Shown here: positions 1-9,500 of the stretch, one piece after another | Layout: every line of letters starts with the position of its first letter | How positions within the stretch are numbered: the stretch's first letter is position 1 | Assembly: GCA_907163375.1 (NCBI GenBank) | Contig: CAJQUW010004726.1 | Location: 122,536-186,535, forward strand | Length of the DNA: 64,000 nt | DNA from: Prostheceraeus crozeri | Taxonomy: Eukaryota; Platyhelminthes; Polycladida; Euryleptidae | Reading direction: 5' to 3' | Notes under the pieces: model-generated | Told to the model about the DNA's origin: nothing | What the model saw: only the letters and a program-made list of their open reading frames with translations | Database searches by the model: none | Made by a program: the position numbers and the translations under genes

Positions 1-425
1 GATCAAACTTTCTAACTATACATCAACCTGTGCTGCAGTAAAACTTTTGTACAACATGATGAAGTTTCTGACTAGACTTACAAATAAACGTCATGATCAA
101 ACTTTCTAACTATACATCAACCTGTGTTGCAATAAAACTTTTGTAGAACATGATAAAGTTTCTGACTACACCAACTTTGCTTTTACAAACCATGATACAC
201 TTTCTAACTAGACTTACGAATACAACTTCAATGATCAAACTTTACTTTTACAAACGTGCGTCACAGTAGAACTACTTGACTACACTAACTTTGCAAACCA
301 TGATACACTTTCTGACTAGACTTACGAATACAACTTCAATAATCAAATTTTCGAACTATACATCAACCTGTGCTGCAGTAAAACTTTTACAAACCATGAT
401 ACATTTTCTGACGACACTAACAAGA
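1..425. repeat. Degenerate tandem repeat, ~94-bp unit
   Basis: Phrases such as GATCAAACTTTCTAACTATA, CAACCTGTGCTGCAGTAAAA and TTTCTGACTAGACTTAC recur. The first two clear units start at 1 and 95, and later copies are shuffled and shortened. No protein is supported here. It lies at the left edge and may belong to the larger repeat that the Polinton entered. Confidence 0.8.
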
Positions 426-678
426 GCTTGTTCACTAGCAAAGAGAGAAGTTTGTGATGTGTTGCATGTGGTGCAAGGATGGCCTCCCATTTCATTCCAT
501 TTATCATTTTTCTTCCCCTCTGCATTCCATATCCGTAGATATGTGGCGGGCTTGGGACCGCTTTAGCTGAATTAGAAGGTAGCCCTTAAGAGGGCTCATG
601 AGGCGTTCCTGACGAAGGGTGATGAAAGAATGTGTTGCATGTATGAAAGTTGATCTCATGTTTTTAAAAGACTACCGT

Positions 679-954
679 CTAACTTGCGCGGGACTGGCCG
701 ATCCTGCTGAGAGAGACTCTTAGTCTCTCTATGTCAGCGGTATCAACCTCCTCTACTACCACCCGACTGGCAGAGGGCGGTATATAGCCCCACTCTGTTG
801 AATCGGTATCATGATCAACAGCCGATGAACCAATTCGAGCAAGATTGTTATAAATCCTTTCTCGCTCTTCAGCCCGCTTAAACTCTTCAAATAGATTTGT
901 CGGCTTCAAATGAGGCTTGTCAGGAGAGCTGACCAGAGTGTTCGGCGTCTGCAT
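679..954 (-). CDS. Hypothetical 91-aa protein inside the host repeat
   Basis: This is a 91-residue ORF with an ATG start. The protein is hydrophilic with mixed charge (LFEEFKRAEERERIYNNLAR, then VVVEEVDTADIERLRVSLSR), suggests two amphipathic helices, and has no signal peptide or membrane segment. A good TATA box lies 32 bp upstream of the ATG, so a transcript from it would have almost no leader. I do not recognise the family. It sits on the same strand as the promoter-like site near 2217 and the 371-bp unit, so it may belong to the repeat rather than be a host gene. The ORF could also be fortuitous. Confidence 0.35.
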   Translation of the reverse strand: MQTPNTLVSSPDKPHLKPTNLFEEFKRAEERERIYNNLARIGSSAVDHDTDSTEWGYIPPSASRVVVEEVDTADIERLRVSLSRIGQSRAS

Positions 955-985
955 GACTGAAATGAAATTAAATGTGAGTCAGCGG

Positions 986-994
986 TTTATATAT
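986..994 (-). promoter_or_regulatory. TATA box upstream of the 91-aa ORF
   Basis: Read on the minus strand the site is ATATATAAA, 32 bp before the ATG at 954. This is normal TATA-to-start spacing. The assignment rests on motif and position only. Confidence 0.4.
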
Positions 995-1439
995 CCAGGG
1001 AGCACAAAGCCATGATTCAGACTTTCCTTATTTGGTTATGCTTTTGACTTGACAACAGCAGTTTTACCATGTATGGGCATCGGCAGTCACCGTGCTTTCC
1101 GTTACCAACTCACAGCACAAAGACGGATTCCCCTATGACGCGAAAAGGTTTGACGTCAATGCTTGCAGTAACCGTCCCATTTTTACCAAGTTACAATGAC
1201 AAACGATAGACGTTGCCAAGCCTGAGTTACTGAGGCTGGACGAAGAAGGCCTGATAGCAAGCCAGCAACCGTTTGGGTGTTAAGCTCTTGAATCCGTTAC
1301 AGGCATTACTCAGAGGGGATCTTATCCCAGCTCCAAGACCTCGACCAACAAATCCAATCTCGAGCGGACAGAGTGTGTGTCATGTCACTGTGTTGGTATC
1401 CGGGCCCCAGTTTTGACATGAAAACCGGTGGAGTTATTT

Positions 1440-1810
1440 ACAAGAGGAAGCAAATCGTTGCTTTGATCAGCTTGATAGCAAGCCGTAGAGAGCTTGATTC
1501 AGCAGCGTTTTGCAATGGAGATGTTTAGAGGCCACCCATGACAAGATAGCTAAGACTCAACCGATTGGCGTTCAAAGTGCTACGTTGAGAACTGTGTCAA
1601 ATGCCCAACATGAGATATGAGTTGCCCCAGCGGTTTCGGTCTAAACTATGACACACTCCCTTGCCACACTTATCACTACAGCATCGTCCGCCGTCCCGAA
1701 GGAACACCCTGTCAGTGGAATATTACAGCAAAACTCTCCGTGTCTTGCTCGCTTTCAGTGAAAAGCTGCTTATACCATGAGAAGACTGGCTCAGACATCA
1801 TTAAACATCA
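1440..1810 (-). repeat. Single diverged 371-bp unit
   Basis: This unit matches the units of the 59.7-64.0 kb array in opposite orientation. Copy 1 has only one unit, whereas copy 2 has about 11.6. The 89-aa frame at 1617-1886 also occurs in the array, but the differences I compared between copies are all amino-acid changing, so I read the unit as noncoding. Confidence 0.85.
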
Positions 1811-2213
1811 TCTAGTTGACTTCAGCAGGGTCGAAAACCCCAGAAAACCTCCAAAACTGGTGCATGTAAATTTTTCAACTTTTTAGCACTACTTATGAAA
1901 TTTTATAAGTAGTTTATCACTTAGGACAGGTCAATAGCAACCGAACTTTTTTTGAATCAAGTCAAACGGACCTGTAGAAACAAAGTTACAAGCCTTTAAA
2001 GTTTTGGAGTCTTTTATGGCCTGGAGACGAAGGCCATCTCCTGGCGAACCTCTAAGTCTGACGCCTTAGCTGACTTCCGCAATGAAATTTTCTAAGTCGG
2101 TTTCTTACAGAAACCCGGAATTTGGAATGTCCGAAGCTATCATCGGAGCTCAGAGAGACGACCTACCTTTGACAATCACTCTCCTCTAAATGAAAAGTCT
2201 CTGTCGGTTCCCG

Positions 2214-2221
2214 CTTATATA
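2214..2221 (-). promoter_or_regulatory. TATA box of the repeat family (copy 1)
   Basis: The site is TATATAAG on the minus strand. It is followed about 50 bp downstream by a conserved CAAAG/GTAGGT, which looks like a splice donor. Copy 2 has the same arrangement at 59,272-59,279 and 59,326. The Polinton inserted about 55 bp upstream of this site. Confidence 0.45.
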
Positions 2222-2272
2222 GTGTGTGGCGATCAGCTGATGACATAATATCCATCATCCAAAATCTTTAAA

Positions 2273-2278
2273 CCCGTC
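2273..2278 (+). repeat. Polinton target-site duplication, left
   Basis: CCCGTC here is repeated exactly at 19,470-19,475. Six base pairs is the length expected for Polinton integrase. Copy 2 of the host repeat carries the undivided site at 59,216-59,221, with TCCGTT on the equivalent strand. Confidence 0.95.
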
Positions 2279-2970
2279 AGTAGTATATAGTGTGACATCC
2301 GGCGCGACGCTTCGCTTCGCTTCGCTTTGCTTCGCTTCGCTTCGCTTCGCTTCGCTTCGCTTCGCTTGCGCCGGATGCCACACTTTTGCGGGTTTTTTCA
2401 AAAAAATCAAAATTTCAAAAATTTCAAAAATTTAGGTAGACTTCAAATTTCACGTGGCCGAATGCCGAAGGGCGAAAATTTAAGCGTTTTTAAAAATACC
2501 CAATTTTTCAAATTTTTCAAAATGTCAAAATTTGAGAATTACAATTTTCACCCCCCGCTTAAATCATGACCGTTGCAGGACACCGAAAAAATCATAAAAG
2601 TTGAGAATCTCAAATTTGAGAATTACAATTTTTACTCCCAAAATCATGACCGTTCCAGGACACCGAAAATCATAAAAGGTAAGATTTTCAAATTCTGAAT
2701 TTTATCCATCTTTCAGGTTTTCAAAATATATCATGTGACTAAAAATATTTCTTTAAAAATGGAAGAAACAAAAGTGGATGAAACAAAAGTGGAAGAAACC
2801 GCAAGAATATATCCTTCGTTATCATATGAACGTAGTTCTACTTTAATGGACATTGAAAAAATGAACATTGAAAAAATGAACAAAGAAAAACACAAAGATA
2901 GAGTACGCTATATGAAAGATAAAGAATCTCAATTATTATTAAGATTAGAGCATTATAAAAAATTAAGAAA
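2279..2970 (+). repeat. Polinton terminal inverted repeat, left
   Basis: This pairs with 18,845-19,469 on the other strand. The outer ~450 bp differ at only a few sites. The tip carries a 16-bp stem around a CGCTT pentamer array. The inverted repeat runs into the first gene, so both ends encode the same N-terminal peptide. Weaker similarity continues to about 3110. Confidence 0.95.
2290..2383. repeat. Terminal hairpin with pentamer array, left
   Basis: GTGTGACATCCGGCGC at 2290-2305 can pair with GCGCCGGATGCCACAC at 2368-2383 (15 of 16 positions). The loop is a TTCGC-type pentamer array of about 11 units, one of them TTTGC. The structure starts 11 bp from the element end. Confidence 0.85.
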
Positions 2971-3484
2971 GAGATGGACTAAAGTTAAGAATGTAACACA
3001 AGGAATTGGCATATTCTTAACAATAAGTTTAGGTGCTTTAACAATTGTTATATCTTCAGGTGTTTTAGTAATTCCAGTAGTTGCTACAGCTTTAACAGGT
3101 ACGGGTGTTTTTGCAACTTCTCTTGTTACAATGTTAGATAAATCTTTAATAACTAAGAAACGAAAATCATTAAAAACTAAGCATTTACATATTAAAGAAG
3201 GCTATGATAAACTACATTACTACTTTCAAAGAGTATGTGATGATAATGTTATTACGTTAGATGAGATTGAAAAATTTGATCAAATAGCTAATGAAGTAAA
3301 TCAAACCTTTCAATTACAGTCCGAAAAAGTTGATGATAAGAATAAACAGGATGGCAAAATTTCTAGTGATGTTAAAACTTTTCCTGGTGGTAAAATTTCT
3401 AATGAAGAAAATGATAAAATTTTTTTAGAAGAGTTAAAAACTTTAAGCGAAAATTTAAGCAAAACTTTATTAAACAAAACTTAA
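2759..3484 (+). CDS. Polinton membrane protein of unknown role
   Basis: The ATG at 2759 in TTTAAAAATG context gives a 241-aa protein. Order: an acidic, lysine-rich N terminus with repeated IEKMN-type words, a charged helix (LLLRLEHYKKLRKRW), two adjacent hydrophobic segments around residues 90-140 (IGIFLTISLGALTIVISSGV and VIPVVATALTGTGVFATSLV) and a charged C-terminal half. It is likely a two-pass or hairpin membrane protein. The first third lies in the inverted repeat and is mirrored at 18,848-19,018. It is the first plus-strand gene of the element. I do not know its function; a role in membrane passage of particles would be a guess. Confidence 0.7.
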   Translation: MEETKVDETKVEETARIYPSLSYERSSTLMDIEKMNIEKMNKEKHKDRVRYMKDKESQLLLRLEHYKKLRKRWTKVKNVTQGIGIFLTISLGALTIVISSGVLVIPVVATALTGTGVFATSLVTMLDKSLITKKRKSLKTKHLHIKEGYDKLHYYFQRVCDDNVITLDEIEKFDQIANEVNQTFQLQSEKVDDKNKQDGKISSDVKTFPGGKISNEENDKIFLEELKTLSENLSKTLLNKT

Positions 3485-3620
3485 AACGAGAAAACTTTAA
3501 ACGAGAAAACTTTAAACGAAAAGATGTCAAACAACAAAGCAATAAAAAAATAATTTGTTCAGTAAAATGTTTTTGCTGTATTCCAATGTTACCACAAAAT
3601 TCAAATATTATATTTTAAAA

Positions 3621-4451
3621 ATGGATAAAATTAGAGCTGATAATTTTAAAAGAATAAAACAATTAGAAGAGTTAATAAAACAAAGAAATATTATGAAAGA
3701 AAATCATCTTCAACATAGAATGATAAAAGCTGGTATTCAATCTGATATGTTTGAAAAAATGCAGCAAACCGAGCAAATAAAAACTGATTTTGAAAAAACT
3801 ATGAAACCATTTAAAACTCTTGAAAAAGAACTTACAAATAATGATAAACAAATTGATATAACAGATCCAGAGCACAAAACTATATTAGATGACTATGGAT
3901 TACTAGAATCAAACATTAATAAGAAATTACCAAAATCTATGCAATTTGAACATTCTATTTCATTTATAGATGGAAAAACAATACCTAGATTTTATCTCGG
4001 TCAAAAAGAAATATTTCCACGACCTTTTCGAGGTTTAATTTTTTCACCAGATAAATCTCCTTTTAATTTAGATAGAAATTTTGTTGATCTTTTAAGAGGA
4101 GCAGATTTAAATAATTATGCTGTAGAAGATCTCATAAAATATAAAGCTATGTTAGACAGAGTTGGTGCAGTAAAATCTCTTAGACGATATAAACAATTAG
4201 AAAATTTATTATCATCGGGAGTTAAAGTAGGGAAAGGTTTATCTGAAAAACAGAAAACAGAAACAACTATATTTTTACCAGATGATCCACAAGAATTACT
4301 AAATAGATTAAATATTTTAATATCTGCAATAAAAGAAGGACATAATTCTAGTTTCAATGAAATTCATGCTATATTGAAAAGACTGTTAAAAAAGAAGATT
4401 CTAAATGAAGAGGATTATAAAAGTGTAGCTGAAATATGTTGTTGTTTTTAA
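3621..4451 (+). CDS. Polinton protein of unknown function, 276 aa
   Basis: The start at 3621 has the element's usual TTTTAAAAATG context. The first ~100 residues are lysine- and glutamate-rich and look like a coiled coil (FKRIKQLEELIKQRNIMKEN). The middle has aromatic/proline segments (FYLGQKEIFPRPFRGLIF) and the C terminus is helical. It has no signal peptide or membrane segment. It lies between the membrane protein and the minor capsid gene, so a structural or assembly role is possible, but I recognise no domain. Confidence 0.65.
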   Translation: MDKIRADNFKRIKQLEELIKQRNIMKENHLQHRMIKAGIQSDMFEKMQQTEQIKTDFEKTMKPFKTLEKELTNNDKQIDITDPEHKTILDDYGLLESNINKKLPKSMQFEHSISFIDGKTIPRFYLGQKEIFPRPFRGLIFSPDKSPFNLDRNFVDLLRGADLNNYAVEDLIKYKAMLDRVGAVKSLRRYKQLENLLSSGVKVGKGLSEKQKTETTIFLPDDPQELLNRLNILISAIKEGHNSSFNEIHAILKRLLKKKILNEEDYKSVAEICCCF

Positions 4452-4508
4452 TTTTTTATAAAAAAAATATTTCATAAAAAAATATTTATTTAACTTTTTA
4501 GTTTAAAA

Positions 4509-5296
4509 ATGTGTTCAGCAGATTTAGACAAAATTAATAATCATTTAGAAAATCTAACAGAGATTTTGGGTTCATCAAAATTTAGTACGACGTTAAAAAT
4601 TATAACAACTACTTCATCACACACGTGTAATTTAGAACCCATTCTACATTTGGAACAAAATAAAAATTATCAAATTGCATTGACTAGTTTCTCTACATTT
4701 AACACTATACAAAACGTTATCAAAGATGTGAATGATCAATTTAGATATTCTACTGATAAAGGTAAAATATGGAAAATACTAACTTTTCTTCCTGGTTCTT
4801 ACGAAGTTGAATCAATATCAAATGAAATTAAGAGACATTTAGGTATACCATTTAAAGATAAGAAACAATTACATTTTGCAGTTGAACCGGCAGTTAATAA
4901 ATTTTCTCTTACTTTAGACGAAAATCATCAAGTTGATTTTAATCATGATAGATCATTGTCAAAGCTATTAGGATTAATAAACAAACTTATAGTCAAGGTT
5001 ATCATTTAGGTGAGAAGATTCCAAAAATAACTGAAATAAATTCAATTGTTGTACATTGTGACATTATTGAAGGAGGATATATAAATGGTAAATAATCAAA
5101 TTTAATATTCAGTTTTCCAGCTTTTACTGTACCCATTGGTTATAGACTAAATGTAATTCCACAAACATTAATATATTTCCCTATTACAAGAAAAACTATT
5201 AACAACATTACCATGAGAATCACTGATGAAAAAGGACAAGAAATAAATTTTGGAGGTGAAGAAATTATGATAGATCTTTTGGTTCGGGAGGTATAA
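4509..5296 (+). pseudogene. Polinton minor capsid (penton-type jelly-roll) protein, broken
   Basis: The region starts with ATG in TTTAAAAATG context. Segments such as YQIALTSFSTFNTIQNV, LPGSYEVESISNEIKRHL and TINNITMRITDEKGQEINFG match what I know of the Polinton single-jelly-roll minor capsid protein that forms the vertices of the particle. In an intact element it would assemble with the major capsid protein encoded at 13.4-14.7 kb. The gene is interrupted, with about two breaks, and is treated as a fossil. It is followed by a GGGAG/CTCCC inverted repeat and then the packaging ATPase gene. Confidence 0.8.
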
Positions 5297-5382
5297 ACTC
5301 CCACGCGAAGCTAGAGAAGTTTAATTTTCTTCTTCTTCTTTAAAAATAAAAATAAAATAAAAATAAATTTTTTTATTAAAAA

Positions 5383-6150
5383 ATGAGTGAAGTACCCCCA
5401 TTAAATAAAAAGAAACTTAAATTTAATCATCATCCAAATTTATCTAATAAAGTTTTGTCAGTTATTTGCGGAAGATCAGGTTGTGGAAAAACGTATCTAT
5501 TATTTAAAATTTTAACGACTCCAAATTTTTTGGATTATAACAATCTTATAATTTATACAACAACAGCAGAACAACCCGTCTATCAATTTTTAAAATATGG
5601 ATTTGAAAATAATCTTAAAAAAACAGCAATTGCTTCATTATTCAAAGAATATGAAAAATCTGAAGATGAAGAAGAAATAAGTTCGTGGTGTGAAGAAGCA
5701 ACAAAAAATAATCAGTTAGTAGAATCTAATAAAAATAAGCATATAAAAATACAATTAATAGATGATAGTGGTAATATGCAAGATCCTAGTAAACTAGATA
5801 AAACAATGAAACATTGTGTAATTTTTGATGATTGTGTTAATGATAGAAATCAGTCAGTTCAGAGAAATTATTTCACAAGAGGTAGACATAATAACTGTAG
5901 TGTATTTTATTTAACACAAAGTATGTATTCATTAGACGGAAGTGTTATTAGAAAGAATGCAAATATATTTATACTATTTGAAATAAATGCAAGAAACTTA
6001 AGTGATTTGTTAAGAGATTTATGCGTAAGAAATAAAGATGAATTTAAACAATCGTGTAACAATGCTTGGTCAAAAGATTATGGATTTATCACAATTAATA
6101 TTGATAAAAAAATTCATGAAAGAGTTATAGAAAATATTTTCGAGGAGTGA
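5383..6150 (+). CDS. Polinton DNA-packaging ATPase (FtsK/HerA, A32-like)
   Basis: This is a 255-aa P-loop ATPase. The Walker A motif is GRSGCGKT at residues 30-37. Walker B is CVIFDDC near residue 146, and a polar YLTQS strand follows near residue 184. The order and size fit the A32-like packaging ATPases of Polintons, adintoviruses and virophages, which pump DNA into the capsid. The start has ATTAAAAAATG context and the frame is open throughout. It lies between the minor capsid gene and a small unknown gene. The stop at 6150 is followed at once by a GC-rich segment that resembles the hairpins seen elsewhere in the element. Confidence 0.92.
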   Translation: MSEVPPLNKKKLKFNHHPNLSNKVLSVICGRSGCGKTYLLFKILTTPNFLDYNNLIIYTTTAEQPVYQFLKYGFENNLKKTAIASLFKEYEKSEDEEEISSWCEEATKNNQLVESNKNKHIKIQLIDDSGNMQDPSKLDKTMKHCVIFDDCVNDRNQSVQRNYFTRGRHNNCSVFYLTQSMYSLDGSVIRKNANIFILFEINARNLSDLLRDLCVRNKDEFKQSCNNAWSKDYGFITINIDKKIHERVIENIFEE

Positions 6151-6213
6151 TCGAACGGAGTGACCGACTAATTTTTTCTTATAAATTTTTTGTTAATAAA
6201 AATAAAAAAAAAT

Positions 6214-6543
6214 ATGTTGAATGATTATAAGATAGAGCATGTACCAGTTTTAAAAGATTATCGTCATCCTACAAATGCTGTAAATTCGAAGAAAGAAGCT
6301 AGATTTTATTATCATCATAAATACGTAGCGCTCGTTACAGATTATAAAACAAAACATGGTATTAAACCGTGTGTTAAAACAAAAGACTTTCCACTTTGTT
6401 TAAGAAGTTTCCGAGTATTTTTGGCGTATAATAATGTATGGTGGTTGGTTAAGAAAGAACATTTAACAGCACATGAATTAGAAACATTACATCAATTACA
6501 TACTCCTGTGTATATGCAAAAACGGAACCGAGGTTCTATGTAA
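6214..6543 (+). CDS. Small basic Polinton protein, 109 aa
   Basis: The ATG at 6214 is preferred. The protein is basic and rich in histidine and tyrosine (ARFYYHHKYVALVTDYKTKH), has a WW pair (YNNVWWLVKKEH) and ends in a basic tail (MQKRNRGSM). No known domain was recognised. It is packed between the ATPase and the polymerase (26 bp to the next start). A nucleic-acid-binding or particle-core role is possible from its charge, but this is inference. Confidence 0.6.
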   Translation: MLNDYKIEHVPVLKDYRHPTNAVNSKKEARFYYHHKYVALVTDYKTKHGIKPCVKTKDFPLCLRSFRVFLAYNNVWWLVKKEHLTAHELETLHQLHTPVYMQKRNRGSM

Positions 6544-6568
6544 AAATTCATTTTTTCTTTTAAAAAAT

Positions 6569-9500
6569 ATGAATCGTGAAATGTCTCTCGGACAAACGTC
6601 TACGATTGATGAATTAATCAAGAAACAAACTGCTGAGTTTGATGCGCAAATTAAACATAGTAAACGTAGTAAACGTATTAAAAAACAGAAACGTACTAGG
6701 CGTAGTATTAGACGTAATACTAAAAAACAGAAACGTGGAACAAAAGAAATATTAGAAACACCTATTAGTGATATCTTTTTTGATGATAGAATTAAGGATG
6801 AACTTGGTGATGATTTATGTAATTTATTTAATCCAAATGAAATTAAATATGAAAATGTATCTTTTATTAATGTAGTAAATGATATGCGGAAACTTTTAGC
6901 AAATGGTAAAATTATTAATTTACTTAGAAAAGTTGTTAAAGATCAGGAAAATATAATTCAAAATTTTTACGTAACCTTCTATAATAAAAAATCATTTGAA
7001 ACATGGTTTTCGAATCTGGATGAGAAATCCGATGCTAACGAATGGATTTTTACAGGTAATATTAAATATGAAGATTTTGGAATGAAGTTAGTACAAAGAT
7101 CGCATAGAGGGGCAGGGATTAATATGAAATATAGAATCAAAGAATATTTCGGTGAATATTGTTATATTCCTTCTGAAGATTTTTGTTTTATTAAATGTTA
7201 TAATGTTTTACGAGGTTTTAATGAAGAACAAGGAGAAATGATGAAAGAAATGTTTAATAATTTTTTATATAAAGAGAAAGCCACATCTAGAACAGGAGTA
7301 ATGTCAAACTGCAAATTTTCTCAATTCAATAAATATTTTGGAGAATGTGTTCAATATTATAGTCCTGCCAATCGTCATTTAAATCCTAGAGGAATTGAAA
7401 CGTTTCATAATTATGGTTATTACAATTATTTTCACGCAGGTTCAACAATTGGTCACTATTGTTTAATTAATAAATCTCATAAATTAAAAGCTATTAGAGA
7501 AATTGAAAATAATTTCAAACCCATATATAAAACAATTACTGATGAAAATCTAACAACGCGTCCATATAAAATCATAACAAAGAAAAAAATTGACTATGGT
7601 TCAACATATATTTGGGATCTCGAAACTTTTCCTGATCCTAACTGTTCAACAGCTCATCCTATTCCTTATGCTGTAGGAGCTATTAATTTTAATAAATTTA
7701 TATGTTGTTTACCGAAACAAAGATTGAAAGAATTAGAAACACGTTTGTTAAGTGATATGATTAAAATTAAACGATCAAAAGATGAAGATGAAATTAAAAA
7801 ACTTAAAAAACAGATTAATGAGTATAATAATTTAACTGAATTAGAATTTAATAAACTTCAAAATTGTGTGAAAATATTTACGAGAACTGAGGATGATGAA
7901 TGTCCAATCAGGGGAAACCCAGAGGACGTATGTCCGATCCATCAATTTTTTAAAACTCTTGGAAAATTTAATTATTCGAGAGTAACTTTAATAGCTCACA
8001 ATTCATCAGGTTTTGATTCCTATTTTCCGATAAAAGCTAATTTTAAATTATCTAAACCGCCTCTTCAAACTTCAAGAGGAATATTGACTGCTTCATTACA
8101 AAATCCTTACACAACTGAATGTGTTAGTAGATACATCCAAAAATCTTTTAGATTTAAAAACAATATGAAAAAAGATTCACCTTCAGGTAAATTAGCACTT
8201 CAAACTATTATAATGAAATGTAGTTATCAACATGTAAAAACAAGTCTTTCTAAATGGTGTGAGAATTTTAAAATTCCTACGAATGTGTGCAAATTAAATT
8301 ATGAAATTGGAGACATAACACATGAAAATTATAAAGAAAAAGAAATTGAATGGAGACCACATTTAGTTAACGATATTCTTTCCTTAGCTTTTTGTATCTA
8401 CAAATATAATAATGTTATGCGAGATTTAGTTGGTGAAGATATAACTACTAATTTGACATCCTCTGCTTTAACATTTAACGGTTGGATGAAAAGCGTACAA
8501 AATGACAATATAAATATTCATTCTCATATAGATTTATGGGCTAGAAATTATATTAGAAAATCTGTTAAAGGTGGAAGAGTTTCAGCAAATATAAGAAAAT
8601 ACATATCGCCATTTTGTAGCATCTTGTTACCAATATTAAAACAGTATTTACCTGGTCGCTGCGCTGGGGGGACTTTGTCCCTTGGTCGCTACGCTGGTGG
8701 GGCTTTGACCCTTGGAAATAATTTAATAGATTTAATGAAACAGTATCGAGATTTAGGAGATAAAACTGAAATTTGTAAGAAAATTTCAAATCTACTACTT
8801 GAACAAAAAAATGAATTTCTAATGGCTTTTGATGCAACATCTTTATATCCATCAGCTATGTATGATGAAAATTCAGAATACCCTAAAGCTGAATCAGCTA
8901 GAAAATTTCGTCAAGAAGAAGAGCGGGAAATAGTATATAAATTTAATACTCAAACATTTAGACCTAAAACTGGAATATTTACAGTTGTGTTTCAATATCC
9001 GAATGATATGTTTTTCCAACCAGTTCCTATAAAAGATAAAGTTAAAAATCAAAATAATAATTCTCATGTAAAAGTAATCAGGTTTAGAAATGGTATATGT
9101 TATGATGTATTAACTTCTGTAGACATACAAGAAATTGTTAGATGTTGGGGAAAAATCTTACATATTACTGATGGTATAATTTATGAAAAAAATTATCAAG
9201 TTTCACCATTTCGAAATTATATTGAAAAACTTTTTAATTTGAGAAAAAGATATAAAACAGAAGGAAATACTGTAGGTGATGAGTTAATTAAATTATTGAT
9301 GAATTCGCTATATGGCAAAACTGTGCAAAAAGATATAACCACTAAATATCATTTATGGAATGAGAATACATTGAGAAAAAATTTCACTCAAGAAGTAAAA
9401 GATTATGAAAAATTAAATGATGAACAATATTTAGCGAAAGTAGAAATGGAAGATGATGAATTTCTCAAAACTAATATTGTAAAAGATGGGAAGACGTCAT

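Larger units (their letters stand above)
430..2272. repeat. Unclassified repeat family, left half (copy 1)
   Basis: The part from about 1440 to 2272 is the reverse complement, at high identity, of 59,217 to about 60,000 at the other end of the window. It includes one full 371-bp unit (about 1440-1800), a stretch around 2020-2160 and a TATA box at 2214-2221. The remainder (430-1440) has no second copy here. No transposase, RT or terminal structure was recognised, so the class is open. The family continues after the Polinton at 19,476. Confidence 0.75.
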
